Part shown: positions 1-6,781 of the stretch, in pieces
How positions within the stretch are numbered: position 1 is the first letter of the stretch
Layout: every line of letters starts with the position of its first letter
Assembly (NCBI GenBank): GCA_014799395.1
Contig: JAAVID010000081.1
Location: forward strand, 1-64,000
DNA from: Oscillospiraceae bacterium
GTDB taxonomy: Bacteria; Bacillota; Clostridia; Oscillospirales; Ruminococcaceae
DNA: 64,000 bases
Reading direction: 5' to 3'
Position numbers and translations under genes: made by a program
Notes under the pieces: generated by a model
Told to the model about the DNA's origin: nothing
The model's database searches: none
What the model saw: only the letters and a program-made list of their open reading frames with translations

Positions 1-18
1 AGAGGGGAAGGTAATCGG

Positions 19-111
19 AAGAGGAAACCCGTAGGGAGAGAGGGGCGCCATGTAATGTGTCCGCTATTTGTCACGATGTCCAGCGCCCTCTCTCCCGAAG
101 GGTGTCCTCTT
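19..111. other. Long imperfect inverted repeat, possible structured RNA
   Basis: Positions 34-48 pair with 83-96 over 14 base pairs with one bulged G. The stem extends outward through 28-30/100-102 and 19-25/105-111, separated by small internal loops, around a 34-base apical loop. A T-tract does not follow the right arm, so it is not a simple terminator. The window begins here, so any promoter or upstream part is not visible. I could not match it to a known RNA family. Confidence 0.4.
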
Positions 112-324
112 GCACCGTGAGACGACATAGAAATTAAAAGAAACAAAACCACAGCGGTCAACATAGAAAACTTAACAAACTACAACGTTACCAAGAAAAA
201 TTCTAATTTACCGCGATATTACACGATACCAAAAAATGTATATTTTACTTTATTCAGTCAAAAATACAAATATCTCCCAAACTCTTGGGGCGATCCATAA
301 ACGTTTTGGAAAGGAAATGTGCTT
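112..324. other. AT-rich spacer without a gene
   Basis: This AT-rich stretch between the inverted repeat and the M23 peptidase gene shows no convincing open reading frame. It presumably carries the promoter of the peptidase gene, but I see no good -35/-10 pair. An AAGGA ribosome site lies at 311-315. Confidence 0.4.
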
Positions 325-1035
325 ATGAAAAAAAGAAACAAGGACAGTCAGAACGGAAAGGCGCTCGCCGTCGCTTCCGCACTGGGAATAGCGGCTGTCG
401 TCGTGTCGGTGTTCGCCGCGTACAATACCGCAATGAAGCGGCTCGTTCCCACGGATACAAGCTCCGAAAGCTCGTGGGTCTACTCAAACAGCAGCTCCGA
501 CGTTCCCGTGCAGAATAACGTCACGGGTATCCCTATCGAAAGCAGTAAGCCCTCGTCAACCACAAAGCCGGCTTCAAGCGAACCCGCCGAGGAAGTCAAC
601 AAGCCCATCGTCGCAGTCGACATCGGCAACGTCCTCCCCGTAACCGGCGAGGTCTCTAATCCGTTCAGCAACGGCGAACTGGTGAAATCGGAGACCCTCG
701 GTGTCTGGAAGACCCACGATGGCTGCGACATCCTCTGCGACCTCGGCACCGACGTAAAATCTATGTCCGAGGGCACCGTCAAGGAGATCAAGGACGACCC
801 GCTCTGGGGCGTGTATGTTATCGTAGAGCAGAGCAACGGTCTCGAGGTGCACTATTGCGGGCTCGCAAAGGAGCTTAACATCAAGGCGGGTCAGCAGGTG
901 AACCAAGGTGAGATCATCGGAAAAACAGGCGAGACCAACCAGTGCGAGGTGCTTCAGCAGCCGCACCTTCATCTCGGCGTAAAACGCGGCGGAGACTGGG
1001 TCGACCCGATGTCGGTCATCAACGCGGCATCTTAA
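325..1035 (+). CDS. M23 family metallopeptidase, SpoIIQ-like
   Basis: Membrane-anchored LytM/M23 endopeptidase-type protein of about 236 residues. A single N-terminal membrane segment (about residues 17-33) is followed by a Ser/Thr/Pro-rich linker and a C-terminal LytM domain. The zinc ligands are visible: His121 and Asp125 in THDGCD, and HLH at 214-216. This is the layout of clostridial SpoIIQ, the forespore-side partner of SpoIIIAH in the engulfment channel; clostridial versions keep an intact zinc site, unlike Bacillus SpoIIQ. The dipicolinate genes nearby support a sporulation role, but the gene is not in the usual spoIID context, so the SpoIIQ name is inferred. ATG at 325 is chosen over an in-frame GTG at 319 because AAGGA at 311-315 is better spaced for it. 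Confidence 0.85.
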   Translation: MKKRNKDSQNGKALAVASALGIAAVVVSVFAAYNTAMKRLVPTDTSSESSWVYSNSSSDVPVQNNVTGIPIESSKPSSTTKPASSEPAEEVNKPIVAVDIGNVLPVTGEVSNPFSNGELVKSETLGVWKTHDGCDILCDLGTDVKSMSEGTVKEIKDDPLWGVYVIVEQSNGLEVHYCGLAKELNIKAGQQVNQGEIIGKTGETNQCEVLQQPHLHLGVKRGGDWVDPMSVINAAS

Positions 1036-1043
1036 TCTTACAG

Positions 1044-1081
1044 GCTGTCGAAAAATTTTCGGCAGCGCTACATATTTTTTT
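1044..1081 (+). terminator. Probable terminator after the M23 gene
   Basis: An 11-base-pair stem with one mismatch (1044-1054 with 1056-1066) is followed after a short gap by a run of seven T residues at 1075-1081. The gap makes it weaker than the other terminators in the window. Confidence 0.4.
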
Positions 1082-1192
1082 CGCGTTTAACGTAAATTAC
1101 CACAAAAAAATATTAAAAACCATTTGACAAATCACCAAAAATATGAGACAATATATATATAAGACAAAAAATTATCCGATAATAAGGATGTG

Positions 1193-2617
1193 GTGCAAAT
1201 CAAACTGTTAAAAAGGCTCGCGGGGCTGTTGCTTGCCGCGGCGCTCGCGTTCGGCTGTACGGCGTATGCCGCGCCGTCTCCGGCGGTCGCCGCCGAAAAC
1301 GTCCGTCCAAACGCGCAGAGCGCCGTGCGGTGGAACGGCAGTACCACCCCCTCTGCGAACAGAAATTATTACATAGACAGAACGGTAAAAATATCAAAAG
1401 GCACAACGGTAACTTTCCCCGCGGGAAGCACGTTGGAGCTTCGCGAGGGCGCGGAGCTTCAGATCTACGTCGGAAGTACGCTTGTAATTCGCGGAGGTCT
1501 GACCGTTCAGCCGAAAGCGAAGCTGTCCGTTTCGGGAACATTAACGTTGGCGGAAGGCGGCTCGCTCGAAAACAGCGGAAGTATTTCAACCTCAAAAAGC
1601 TCTGCGCTGAGAATATCCTCCGCGTTCACGACAACGGAAAGCGGCACGGCGGTGCTCGGCGGCGAAGTAATGGTTTACAGCTCGGGAGAGTACAAGAGCA
1701 GCGGCAGAACGACCCTTTCTCCGTCCTCGGACGTTAAAATAACGGGCAGTTGGGAAACGTTGGACAATGGTCAGCTGTTCGCGAAAGGCAAGCTCTCGGT
1801 CACGCTGAGCGGAAAAATAGTCCAGTCGGGCGACCTTTGCCTGTACAGCAGGCTCGTGAACAGCGGAACGGTCACGCTGAACTACGGCTCAAAGTATATG
1901 AGATCGCAGAACGCTACACTCGCGCTCACCAAAAGCGGACGTGTAGTCGACAACCGAAACGCGCCCCCCGCCGAGACCCCGCGTCCCGAACCTCCCCCTC
2001 TCGGCGATAACGTCAAGCTGAGGGGCATAGACGTTTCAAGCTGGCAGGACATAATCGACTGGAAGCGCGTAAAGAGCGCGGGCGTTGATTTCGCGATACT
2101 CCGCTCCTCGTTCTACGTCCGCAAGGATAAGACCTTTGACTACAATATAGTCGAAGCGCAGAAAGCGGGCGTAATGGTGGGCGTTTACCATTACTGCTAC
2201 GCGACGACGGTTCAGGAAGCCCGCGAGGAAGCAAGGTATTTCCTTAGCGTGATAGAACCCTACGAGCTTGATTTCCCCGTAATACTCGACTTTGAGGATC
2301 CCTCGCAGGAGGATCTCGGAAAGACCCGTCTCACCGCGATAGCAAAAGCTTTTTTGGACGAGCTGAGAGACGCGGGATATTACGCTATGCTCTACGCCAA
2401 CAAGCACTGGCTCACAACGCTGTTGGATACGAACAGGCTGTCGGAGTACGATCTTTGGCTCGCCGAATGGCGAACCTCTCCGACGTACAGCGAGGATTTC
2501 GGCGTATGGCAGTTCTCAAGCGAGGGCAAAGTATCGGGAATACGCGGCGAAGTCGATCTGAACCTCTGCTACCGCGACTATTACAAGATAATCAGCGACG
2601 GCGGTTATAAGAGATAA
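1193..2617 (+). CDS. Secreted GH25 muramidase with repetitive N-terminal region
   Basis: Exported cell-wall hydrolase of about 474 residues. It has a signal peptide ending near AYAAPS, then about 220 residues of short repetitive strands rich in Gly, Ser and Thr (patterns such as LTLAEGGSLENSGSIS) that look like a beta-solenoid. After a Pro-rich linker comes a C-terminal glycoside hydrolase family 25 domain. GH25 hallmarks are the starting LRGIDVSSWQ, the acidic VILDFED strand and the late GEVDLNLCY. GH25 enzymes cleave the MurNAc-GlcNAc bond of peptidoglycan. Two adjacent GTG codons (1190 and 1193) fit the AAGGA at 1184-1188; the second has the better spacing. A TTGACA at 1124 may be its -35 box. 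The target, own wall remodelling or other bacteria, cannot be told from the sequence. Confidence 0.88.
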   Translation: MQIKLLKRLAGLLLAAALAFGCTAYAAPSPAVAAENVRPNAQSAVRWNGSTTPSANRNYYIDRTVKISKGTTVTFPAGSTLELREGAELQIYVGSTLVIRGGLTVQPKAKLSVSGTLTLAEGGSLENSGSISTSKSSALRISSAFTTTESGTAVLGGEVMVYSSGEYKSSGRTTLSPSSDVKITGSWETLDNGQLFAKGKLSVTLSGKIVQSGDLCLYSRLVNSGTVTLNYGSKYMRSQNATLALTKSGRVVDNRNAPPAETPRPEPPPLGDNVKLRGIDVSSWQDIIDWKRVKSAGVDFAILRSSFYVRKDKTFDYNIVEAQKAGVMVGVYHYCYATTVQEAREEARYFLSVIEPYELDFPVILDFEDPSQEDLGKTRLTAIAKAFLDELRDAGYYAMLYANKHWLTTLLDTNRLSEYDLWLAEWRTSPTYSEDFGVWQFSSEGKVSGIRGEVDLNLCYRDYYKIISDGGYKR

Positions 2618-2622
2618 AACAC

Positions 2623-2658
2623 AAGTCTCCCAAAGGAAGATTTCTTGGGAGACTTTTT
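2623..2658 (+). terminator. Intrinsic terminator after the GH25 gene
   Basis: A perfect 11-base-pair stem (2623-2633 with 2645-2655) is closed by a short loop and followed by a run of T residues. It separates the muramidase gene from dpaA. Confidence 0.9.
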
Positions 2659-2725
2659 CTATTCACGAAAACCCGCTTAGCCGCATACAATGTGTCATAA
2701 CACGGCATATTCGGGAGGGGAGCTT

Positions 2726-3526
2726 ATGAAAATACTGTTTATCGGCGGCGACAAGCGTATGGATCACGCGGCGGAAAAATTATCGGCGGAGCATGAGGTC
2801 GAACGGTTCGGCAAAGAGACCCGCGGACTGTTCGGCGCAATAGTTCTTCCGCTTCCGCTGACGAAAAACGGCAGGGAGATACTCGCGCCGCTTTCCGACA
2901 GTCCGCTCGAATTCGGTATAGTAACACGGTTCGCCGACGAAAATACCGTGATATTCGCGGGCGGAGAATGCCCCGCGCTGACTGAGCTATGCGGCAAAAA
3001 CGGCTATACGCTCGTCAACTATTTCGCCGAGGAAGCATTGACCTTGAAAAACGCCGCGCTCACCGCCGAAGCCGCCTGTGCGCTTCTCTCGCAAAGCACC
3101 GACGGCGCGCTTTTAGGCTCGCGTTCATTGATAACGGGCTACGGCAGGATAAGCAGAATGCTCGCGTACAGACTTGCGGCAAACGGCTCGTCCGTCACGA
3201 TAGCCGCGCGCCGCGCCGAGCAGCGCACGTCCGCGGAGCTCGACGGCTTCTCGGCGGTCGGCATTTCGGATATAGTTCCCGAAGATGTTGACTTCATTGC
3301 GAACACCGTTCCTCACGCGCTTTTTACAGCCGAACACTTTTCGACAATGAAAAACAGCGCCGTGTTTATAGAGCTCGCCACTCTCCCCGAACAGCCCGCA
3401 AAGCCGCTTGCCGAAAGCTGCGGCATACAATATATCTGCGCCTCGGGACTTCCCGGAAAACACTCCCCGAAAGCGGCGGGAGAGGCTATCGCCGAAATAA
3501 TTTCGGCAAGGCTTACCGAAAAATGA
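2726..3526 (+). CDS. dpaA: Dipicolinate synthase subunit A
   Basis: Subunit A of dipicolinate synthase (SpoVFA), the NAD(P)-binding Rossmann partner that works with DpaB to make dipicolinic acid from 4-hydroxy-tetrahydrodipicolinate in the mother cell for loading into spores. The 266-residue protein starts MKILFIGGDKRM, and its central nucleotide-binding loop is GYGRISR followed by a short-dehydrogenase-like fold. Length and order with dpaB fit the family. ATG at 2726 has GGGAGGGG just upstream, so an in-frame ATG at 2690 is not needed. With dpaB it marks the organism as an endospore former or a recent descendant of one. Confidence 0.92.
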   Translation: MKILFIGGDKRMDHAAEKLSAEHEVERFGKETRGLFGAIVLPLPLTKNGREILAPLSDSPLEFGIVTRFADENTVIFAGGECPALTELCGKNGYTLVNYFAEEALTLKNAALTAEAACALLSQSTDGALLGSRSLITGYGRISRMLAYRLAANGSSVTIAARRAEQRTSAELDGFSAVGISDIVPEDVDFIANTVPHALFTAEHFSTMKNSAVFIELATLPEQPAKPLAESCGIQYICASGLPGKHSPKAAGEAIAEIISARLTEK

Positions 3527-3601
3527 TCGCTCAAAATCAAAGAAATACCGCGCAATTTTGCGCGCCCAAACAATAGTTACACGACAGTGAAAGGATAGAT
3601 C

Positions 3602-4204
3602 ATGAGCGATATAGAGAAGCTTTCGGGACTGCGTGTGGGATTTGCGGTCTGCGGTTCGTTCTGTACGTTCGCCAAGGCTTTCGAGGTGCTCGAGGAGCTT
3701 GTCTCCCTCGGCTGCGAAGTCACCCCGATAATGTCCCACAACGCATATACGCTTGACACGCGTTTCGGCACTGCGCAGCAGCACGCCGCGCGTATGTACG
3801 AGATCACGGGCAGGACGGTCCTCCACGACATCACCGCCGCCGAGCCCATAGGTCCAAAAAAGATGTTTGACGTTCTGGTTATCGCGCCGTGCACAGGCAA
3901 TACCCTCGCGAAGCTGGCGCTCGGTATAACCGACAGCCCCGTATGTATGGCGGTAAAAAGCCACCTGCGCAATCAGCGCCCCGTGGTGATAGCGGTGTCG
4001 ACAAACGACGCGCTTTCCGCCTCCGCAAAGAACATAGGAACACTCCGCAACTACAAAAACTTCTACTTTGTGCCGATGTTCCAGGACGACTGCCGCGGCA
4101 AGCCCTTTTCAATGATCGCGGATTTCAAGAAGATACCGCAGACCATTCTCGAAGCGCTTGACGGCAGACAGATACAGCCTATGTATTCCGCCGAAGCGGA
4201 ATAA
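3602..4204 (+). CDS. dpaB: Dipicolinate synthase subunit B
   Basis: Flavoprotein-type subunit B of dipicolinate synthase (SpoVFB), 200 residues. It has the HFCD flavoprotein fold seen in Dfp/UbiX relatives: VGFAVCGSFC near the start, MSHNA in the middle, and APCTGNTLAKLALGITDSP typical of DpaB. It acts with DpaA in the mother cell during sporulation. The gene lies 75 bases after dpaA on the same strand, preceded by GAAAGGAT, and is closed by a strong terminator, so the pair is a dedicated two-gene operon. Confidence 0.93.
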   Translation: MSDIEKLSGLRVGFAVCGSFCTFAKAFEVLEELVSLGCEVTPIMSHNAYTLDTRFGTAQQHAARMYEITGRTVLHDITAAEPIGPKKMFDVLVIAPCTGNTLAKLALGITDSPVCMAVKSHLRNQRPVVIAVSTNDALSASAKNIGTLRNYKNFYFVPMFQDDCRGKPFSMIADFKKIPQTILEALDGRQIQPMYSAEAE

Positions 4205-4206
4205 GC

Positions 4207-4241
4207 AAAACGCGCTCTGTCATACACGGAGCGCGTTTTTA
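4207..4241. terminator. Bidirectional terminator between dpaB and the flavoprotein gene
   Basis: A stem of AAAACGCGCTC with GAGCGCGTTTTT serves the plus-strand dpaB transcript. Its A-rich left flank lets it also end the converging minus-strand operon, whose last gene stops at 4250. Confidence 0.85.
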
Positions 4242-4249
4242 TTAACTGT

Positions 4250-4960
4250 TTATTTGGATTTCATTTCCCAGTGCGCCAGAGTGATAGCCTCAAAGCCCTG
4301 CGGCGAGAGTATCGGCTTGGAAACGCGCTCCATCGTTTCGGGGGAGAGCCTGCGGTTTTTCGCGAACTCCGCGCCCGCCTTTTTAATATCGGCGAGATAA
4401 CCCTCGCGTTGGCGCTTAGCCTTTTCCGCGATGAACAGCTCGCCCTCGGGACACATTATCGCGGTGTAGTGACCGTCTCCGCAGATGAGGTCGTACTCCT
4501 TTAGCAGCGCGGGGTACATCGGCTTTGCGTCGACATAGCCGCAGGTCGTGATGACGACAAGGCGCTTTTCGTGCATACTCTCGTCGCGAAGCTCGTGGAA
4601 CGAAGCGTTCTTATCCTCAACAAGATTTCCCATATACGGAAGCATAAACGGCAGACATCTGTCCGTCATTGCCTTTAGCTGGCTCGGCATTCCGAAAAAG
4701 TACAGCGGAAAGCTCTCGATAATAATATCCGCCGCCTCTATTTTGCCGTAAAGCTCCTGCATATCGTCTTGGATAACGCACTTGCCCTGCGTTTTGCTCC
4801 AGCAGGAGAAGCACCCCACGCACGGCTTTATGTTCAGCTTGTACAAATTAACATACTCGGTCTCTGTGCCCTCGGGAAAGCCCTCCAGAAATGCCTTTGT
4901 TATGTTGAGCGTGTTGGAGCGCTCCGCTTTTGGACTGCCGTTTAATACCAGAACCTTCAT
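4250..4960 (-). CDS. Flavodoxin-fold NAD(P)H-dependent FMN oxidoreductase
   Basis: A 236-residue flavoprotein of the NADPH-dependent FMN reductase / iron-sulfur flavoprotein type. The FMN phosphate loop is LNGSPKAERSNT at residues 6-17, the second flavin contact is the SFPLYFFGMP region, and a Cys-rich motif CVGCFSCW...GKC lies between them. The last could bind an Fe-S cluster or form disulfides. It is the last gene of the minus-strand ACP/ketosynthase operon and starts directly after the stop codon of the phosphopantetheinyl transferase gene. In this setting it may modify the assembled acyl chain, for example by reducing or desaturating it, or it may supply electrons. That role is inferred only from position. 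Confidence 0.8.
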   Translation of the reverse strand: MKVLVLNGSPKAERSNTLNITKAFLEGFPEGTETEYVNLYKLNIKPCVGCFSCWSKTQGKCVIQDDMQELYGKIEAADIIIESFPLYFFGMPSQLKAMTDRCLPFMLPYMGNLVEDKNASFHELRDESMHEKRLVVITTCGYVDAKPMYPALLKEYDLICGDGHYTAIMCPEGELFIAEKAKRQREGYLADIKKAGAEFAKNRRLSPETMERVSKPILSPQGFEAITLAHWEMKSK

Positions 4961-5608
4961 TTATTCTCCCCTTTCCTCCTCGTCGGGGAACAAGTCCTCG
5001 CGGCGGGCGTTTATGCTGTAATAATACCGCCGTCCGCAGGCGGTGATAATTCCCTCGCGGAAGCTCTCGGCGCTGAGATCGGCGCATTTCAGGTTGTCGA
5101 AAATATCCGAGCCTATGCGCTTTACATAGGACTCGCGCCTTGTCCACGCCGTGAAGAACTCGGCAGGCTTGTGCTCCGAATTGCGGAACTCCGCAAGCTC
5201 GCGCTCGGTCATGAACGCCTTGGCAAGCTCGTCCATCTTCGCGTCGGAATACGGACGTTCACGCTGAACGTCAACGCCGATATTCGCGCCCTCGCCTATC
5301 TCGATAACGCACATCGCGCAGCCCTCGCTGTGGGAAATGCTGAAATCCAGATCCGAACGGTTTGTGTGAGGACGTCCTCTCTCGTCAAGCGTAATAACAA
5401 GCCCCGAGCGGTCTACCCTGTTCTTCTGAAGCAGATTGTCCAGAAGCAAGAACCCGCACGCGGAGTCGCAGAACGCGTTGCCGCGCTTGGACAGTATATC
5501 CGCGAAATATCCGCGGCACCCGTCGTTGTAGAACGCCGCCGCGTTTTCAATACGGGCGCGCAGAACGCTGCCGCCCGTTACTATCGAAGCCGAAAAATCA
5601 ATTATCAT
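4961..5608 (-). CDS. 4'-phosphopantetheinyl transferase of the ACP operon
   Basis: An Sfp-type enzyme that transfers phosphopantetheine from CoA to the serine of a carrier protein. The family signatures are present in order: FSISHSEG, then IGVDVQRERP (the Mg-binding acidic GVD motif), then FFTAWTRRESYVKR in the place of the usual WxxKE-A-x-K. An arginine stands where the lysine of the WxxKE motif is usual. ATG at 5608 overlaps the end of the dehydratase gene by 11 bases; an upstream GTG at 5620 is possible but unlikely. Position in the same operon as an ACP makes that ACP the probable substrate. A second, unrelated-locus transferase lies at 58448-59077. Confidence 0.87.
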   Translation of the reverse strand: MIIDFSASIVTGGSVLRARIENAAAFYNDGCRGYFADILSKRGNAFCDSACGFLLLDNLLQKNRVDRSGLVITLDERGRPHTNRSDLDFSISHSEGCAMCVIEIGEGANIGVDVQRERPYSDAKMDELAKAFMTERELAEFRNSEHKPAEFFTAWTRRESYVKRIGSDIFDNLKCADLSAESFREGIITACGRRYYYSINARREDLFPDEEERGE

Positions 5609-6053
5609 TATACACCGCACTTCTGTCCATCGAGGTAAACAGCATACTGCCCTTAGCCTTTACAGTGCCGTCCACCGAGATCACTGCCGAAAACTCATAT
5701 GCTCCCGCGCCCGACATCGTGCATTTCACGTCTATCGTCAGCGTGTCGCCGGGGATAACGGGCTTCAAAAACTTAAAATCCTTGACCTTTAAGAGAACGT
5801 ACAGCTTTCCCTCATCGTCAGCCGCGCTGTCGGGCGCTATAACGAGACTGCAAAGCTGCGCCGCGCTCTCGATAAGCAGCACGCCCGGCATTATCGGCGC
5901 TTCGGGGAAGTGCCCGATAAAATACGGCTCGTTGACCGATACGTTCTTGATACCTTTTGCGGAAACGTTCGGCTCTAATTCGAGCACGCGCTCTATCATC
6001 TGGAACGGCGGGCGCTGTTTAATGCGCTTGTTTATCTCAAGCAAATTCATCAT
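5598..6053 (-). CDS. FabZ-like 3-hydroxyacyl-ACP dehydratase
   Basis: A single hot-dog-fold dehydratase of 151 residues. The FabZ signature is clear: YFIGHFPEAPIMPGVLLIESAAQ contains the catalytic His and, further along, the acidic helix residue. It removes water from 3-hydroxyacyl-ACP to give trans-2-enoyl-ACP. Its start overlaps the stop of the ketoreductase gene by four bases (ATGA), indicating translational coupling. Because it sits with a specialised ketosynthase pair and not with accA-D, fabD and fabK, it is probably a paralogue dedicated to this operon; I therefore leave the symbol empty. Confidence 0.9.
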   Translation of the reverse strand: MMNLLEINKRIKQRPPFQMIERVLELEPNVSAKGIKNVSVNEPYFIGHFPEAPIMPGVLLIESAAQLCSLVIAPDSAADDEGKLYVLLKVKDFKFLKPVIPGDTLTIDVKCTMSGAGAYEFSAVISVDGTVKAKGSMLFTSMDRSAVYNDN

Positions 6054-6778
6054 AAGCTAAGTCCTCCGTCAAGAACTATTACTTGCCCGGTCACATAATC
6101 AAACGCCTCGGAGCATAGCGCCGCGACGGTGTTTGCCACGTCCTTTGCGCTTCCGAATTTCCCCATCGGGATAGCCTTTATGTATTCGGCTTTTTTGTCC
6201 TCCGGGATAGCGTCCATCATTTCGGTCTCGATAAATCCCGGCGCGACAGCGTTTACGGTAATGCCACGCGGCGCAAGCTCCTTTGCTAAAGTCGCGGTCA
6301 TCGAGTTTACCGCGCCCTTTGTCGCAGAGTAAACGCCCTGACCCTCCACCGCGAGAATAGAGCTCACCGACGAGATATTGATTATCTTGCCGTGCTTTTT
6401 CGTCATCATTTTTAGAGCCGCCTGCTGAGCGCAGTGGAAGTAGCCCTTGATGTTTATGTCGAGACTGCGCGACAGCGAGTCCTCGTTTATCATAAGCAGA
6501 TACGCGTCGTCGACCACGCCCGCGTTGTTTACCAGCACGTCAAGCTGCCCGAACTCTTTCTGTACCTCGCGGAACATACCTTGAACCGCCTTTAAGTCCG
6601 CCGTATCCGCCTTATACGCGACCGCTTTCCGCCCGAGCTTTTCTATCTCGGCGACAACTTCCGCCGCCTTTGCCTCATTGGAGTTGTAGTTCACGGCTAC
6701 GTCATAGCCGCATTCCGCGAGTTTTATTGCGCAAGCTCTGCCTATTCCCCGGGAAGCTCCCGTTACTAATGCGACCAT
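6050..6778 (-). CDS. FabG-like 3-oxoacyl-ACP reductase
   Basis: A short-chain dehydrogenase of 242 residues that would reduce the 3-keto group of the growing acyl-ACP with NADPH. Visible motifs are the TGASRGIG cofactor loop at 6-13, NNAG near residue 87, the catalytic Ser in INISSVSS and the YSATKG catalytic Tyr-Lys pair, ending in GQVIVLDGGLSL. All catalytic residues are present. The gene lies three bases after the double ketosynthase gene and overlaps the dehydratase gene by four bases, in the core of the operon. Confidence 0.92.
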   Translation of the reverse strand: MVALVTGASRGIGRACAIKLAECGYDVAVNYNSNEAKAAEVVAEIEKLGRKAVAYKADTADLKAVQGMFREVQKEFGQLDVLVNNAGVVDDAYLLMINEDSLSRSLDINIKGYFHCAQQAALKMMTKKHGKIINISSVSSILAVEGQGVYSATKGAVNSMTATLAKELAPRGITVNAVAPGFIETEMMDAIPEDKKAEYIKAIPMGKFGSAKDVANTVAALCSEAFDYVTGQVIVLDGGLSL

Positions 6779-6781
6779 AAT

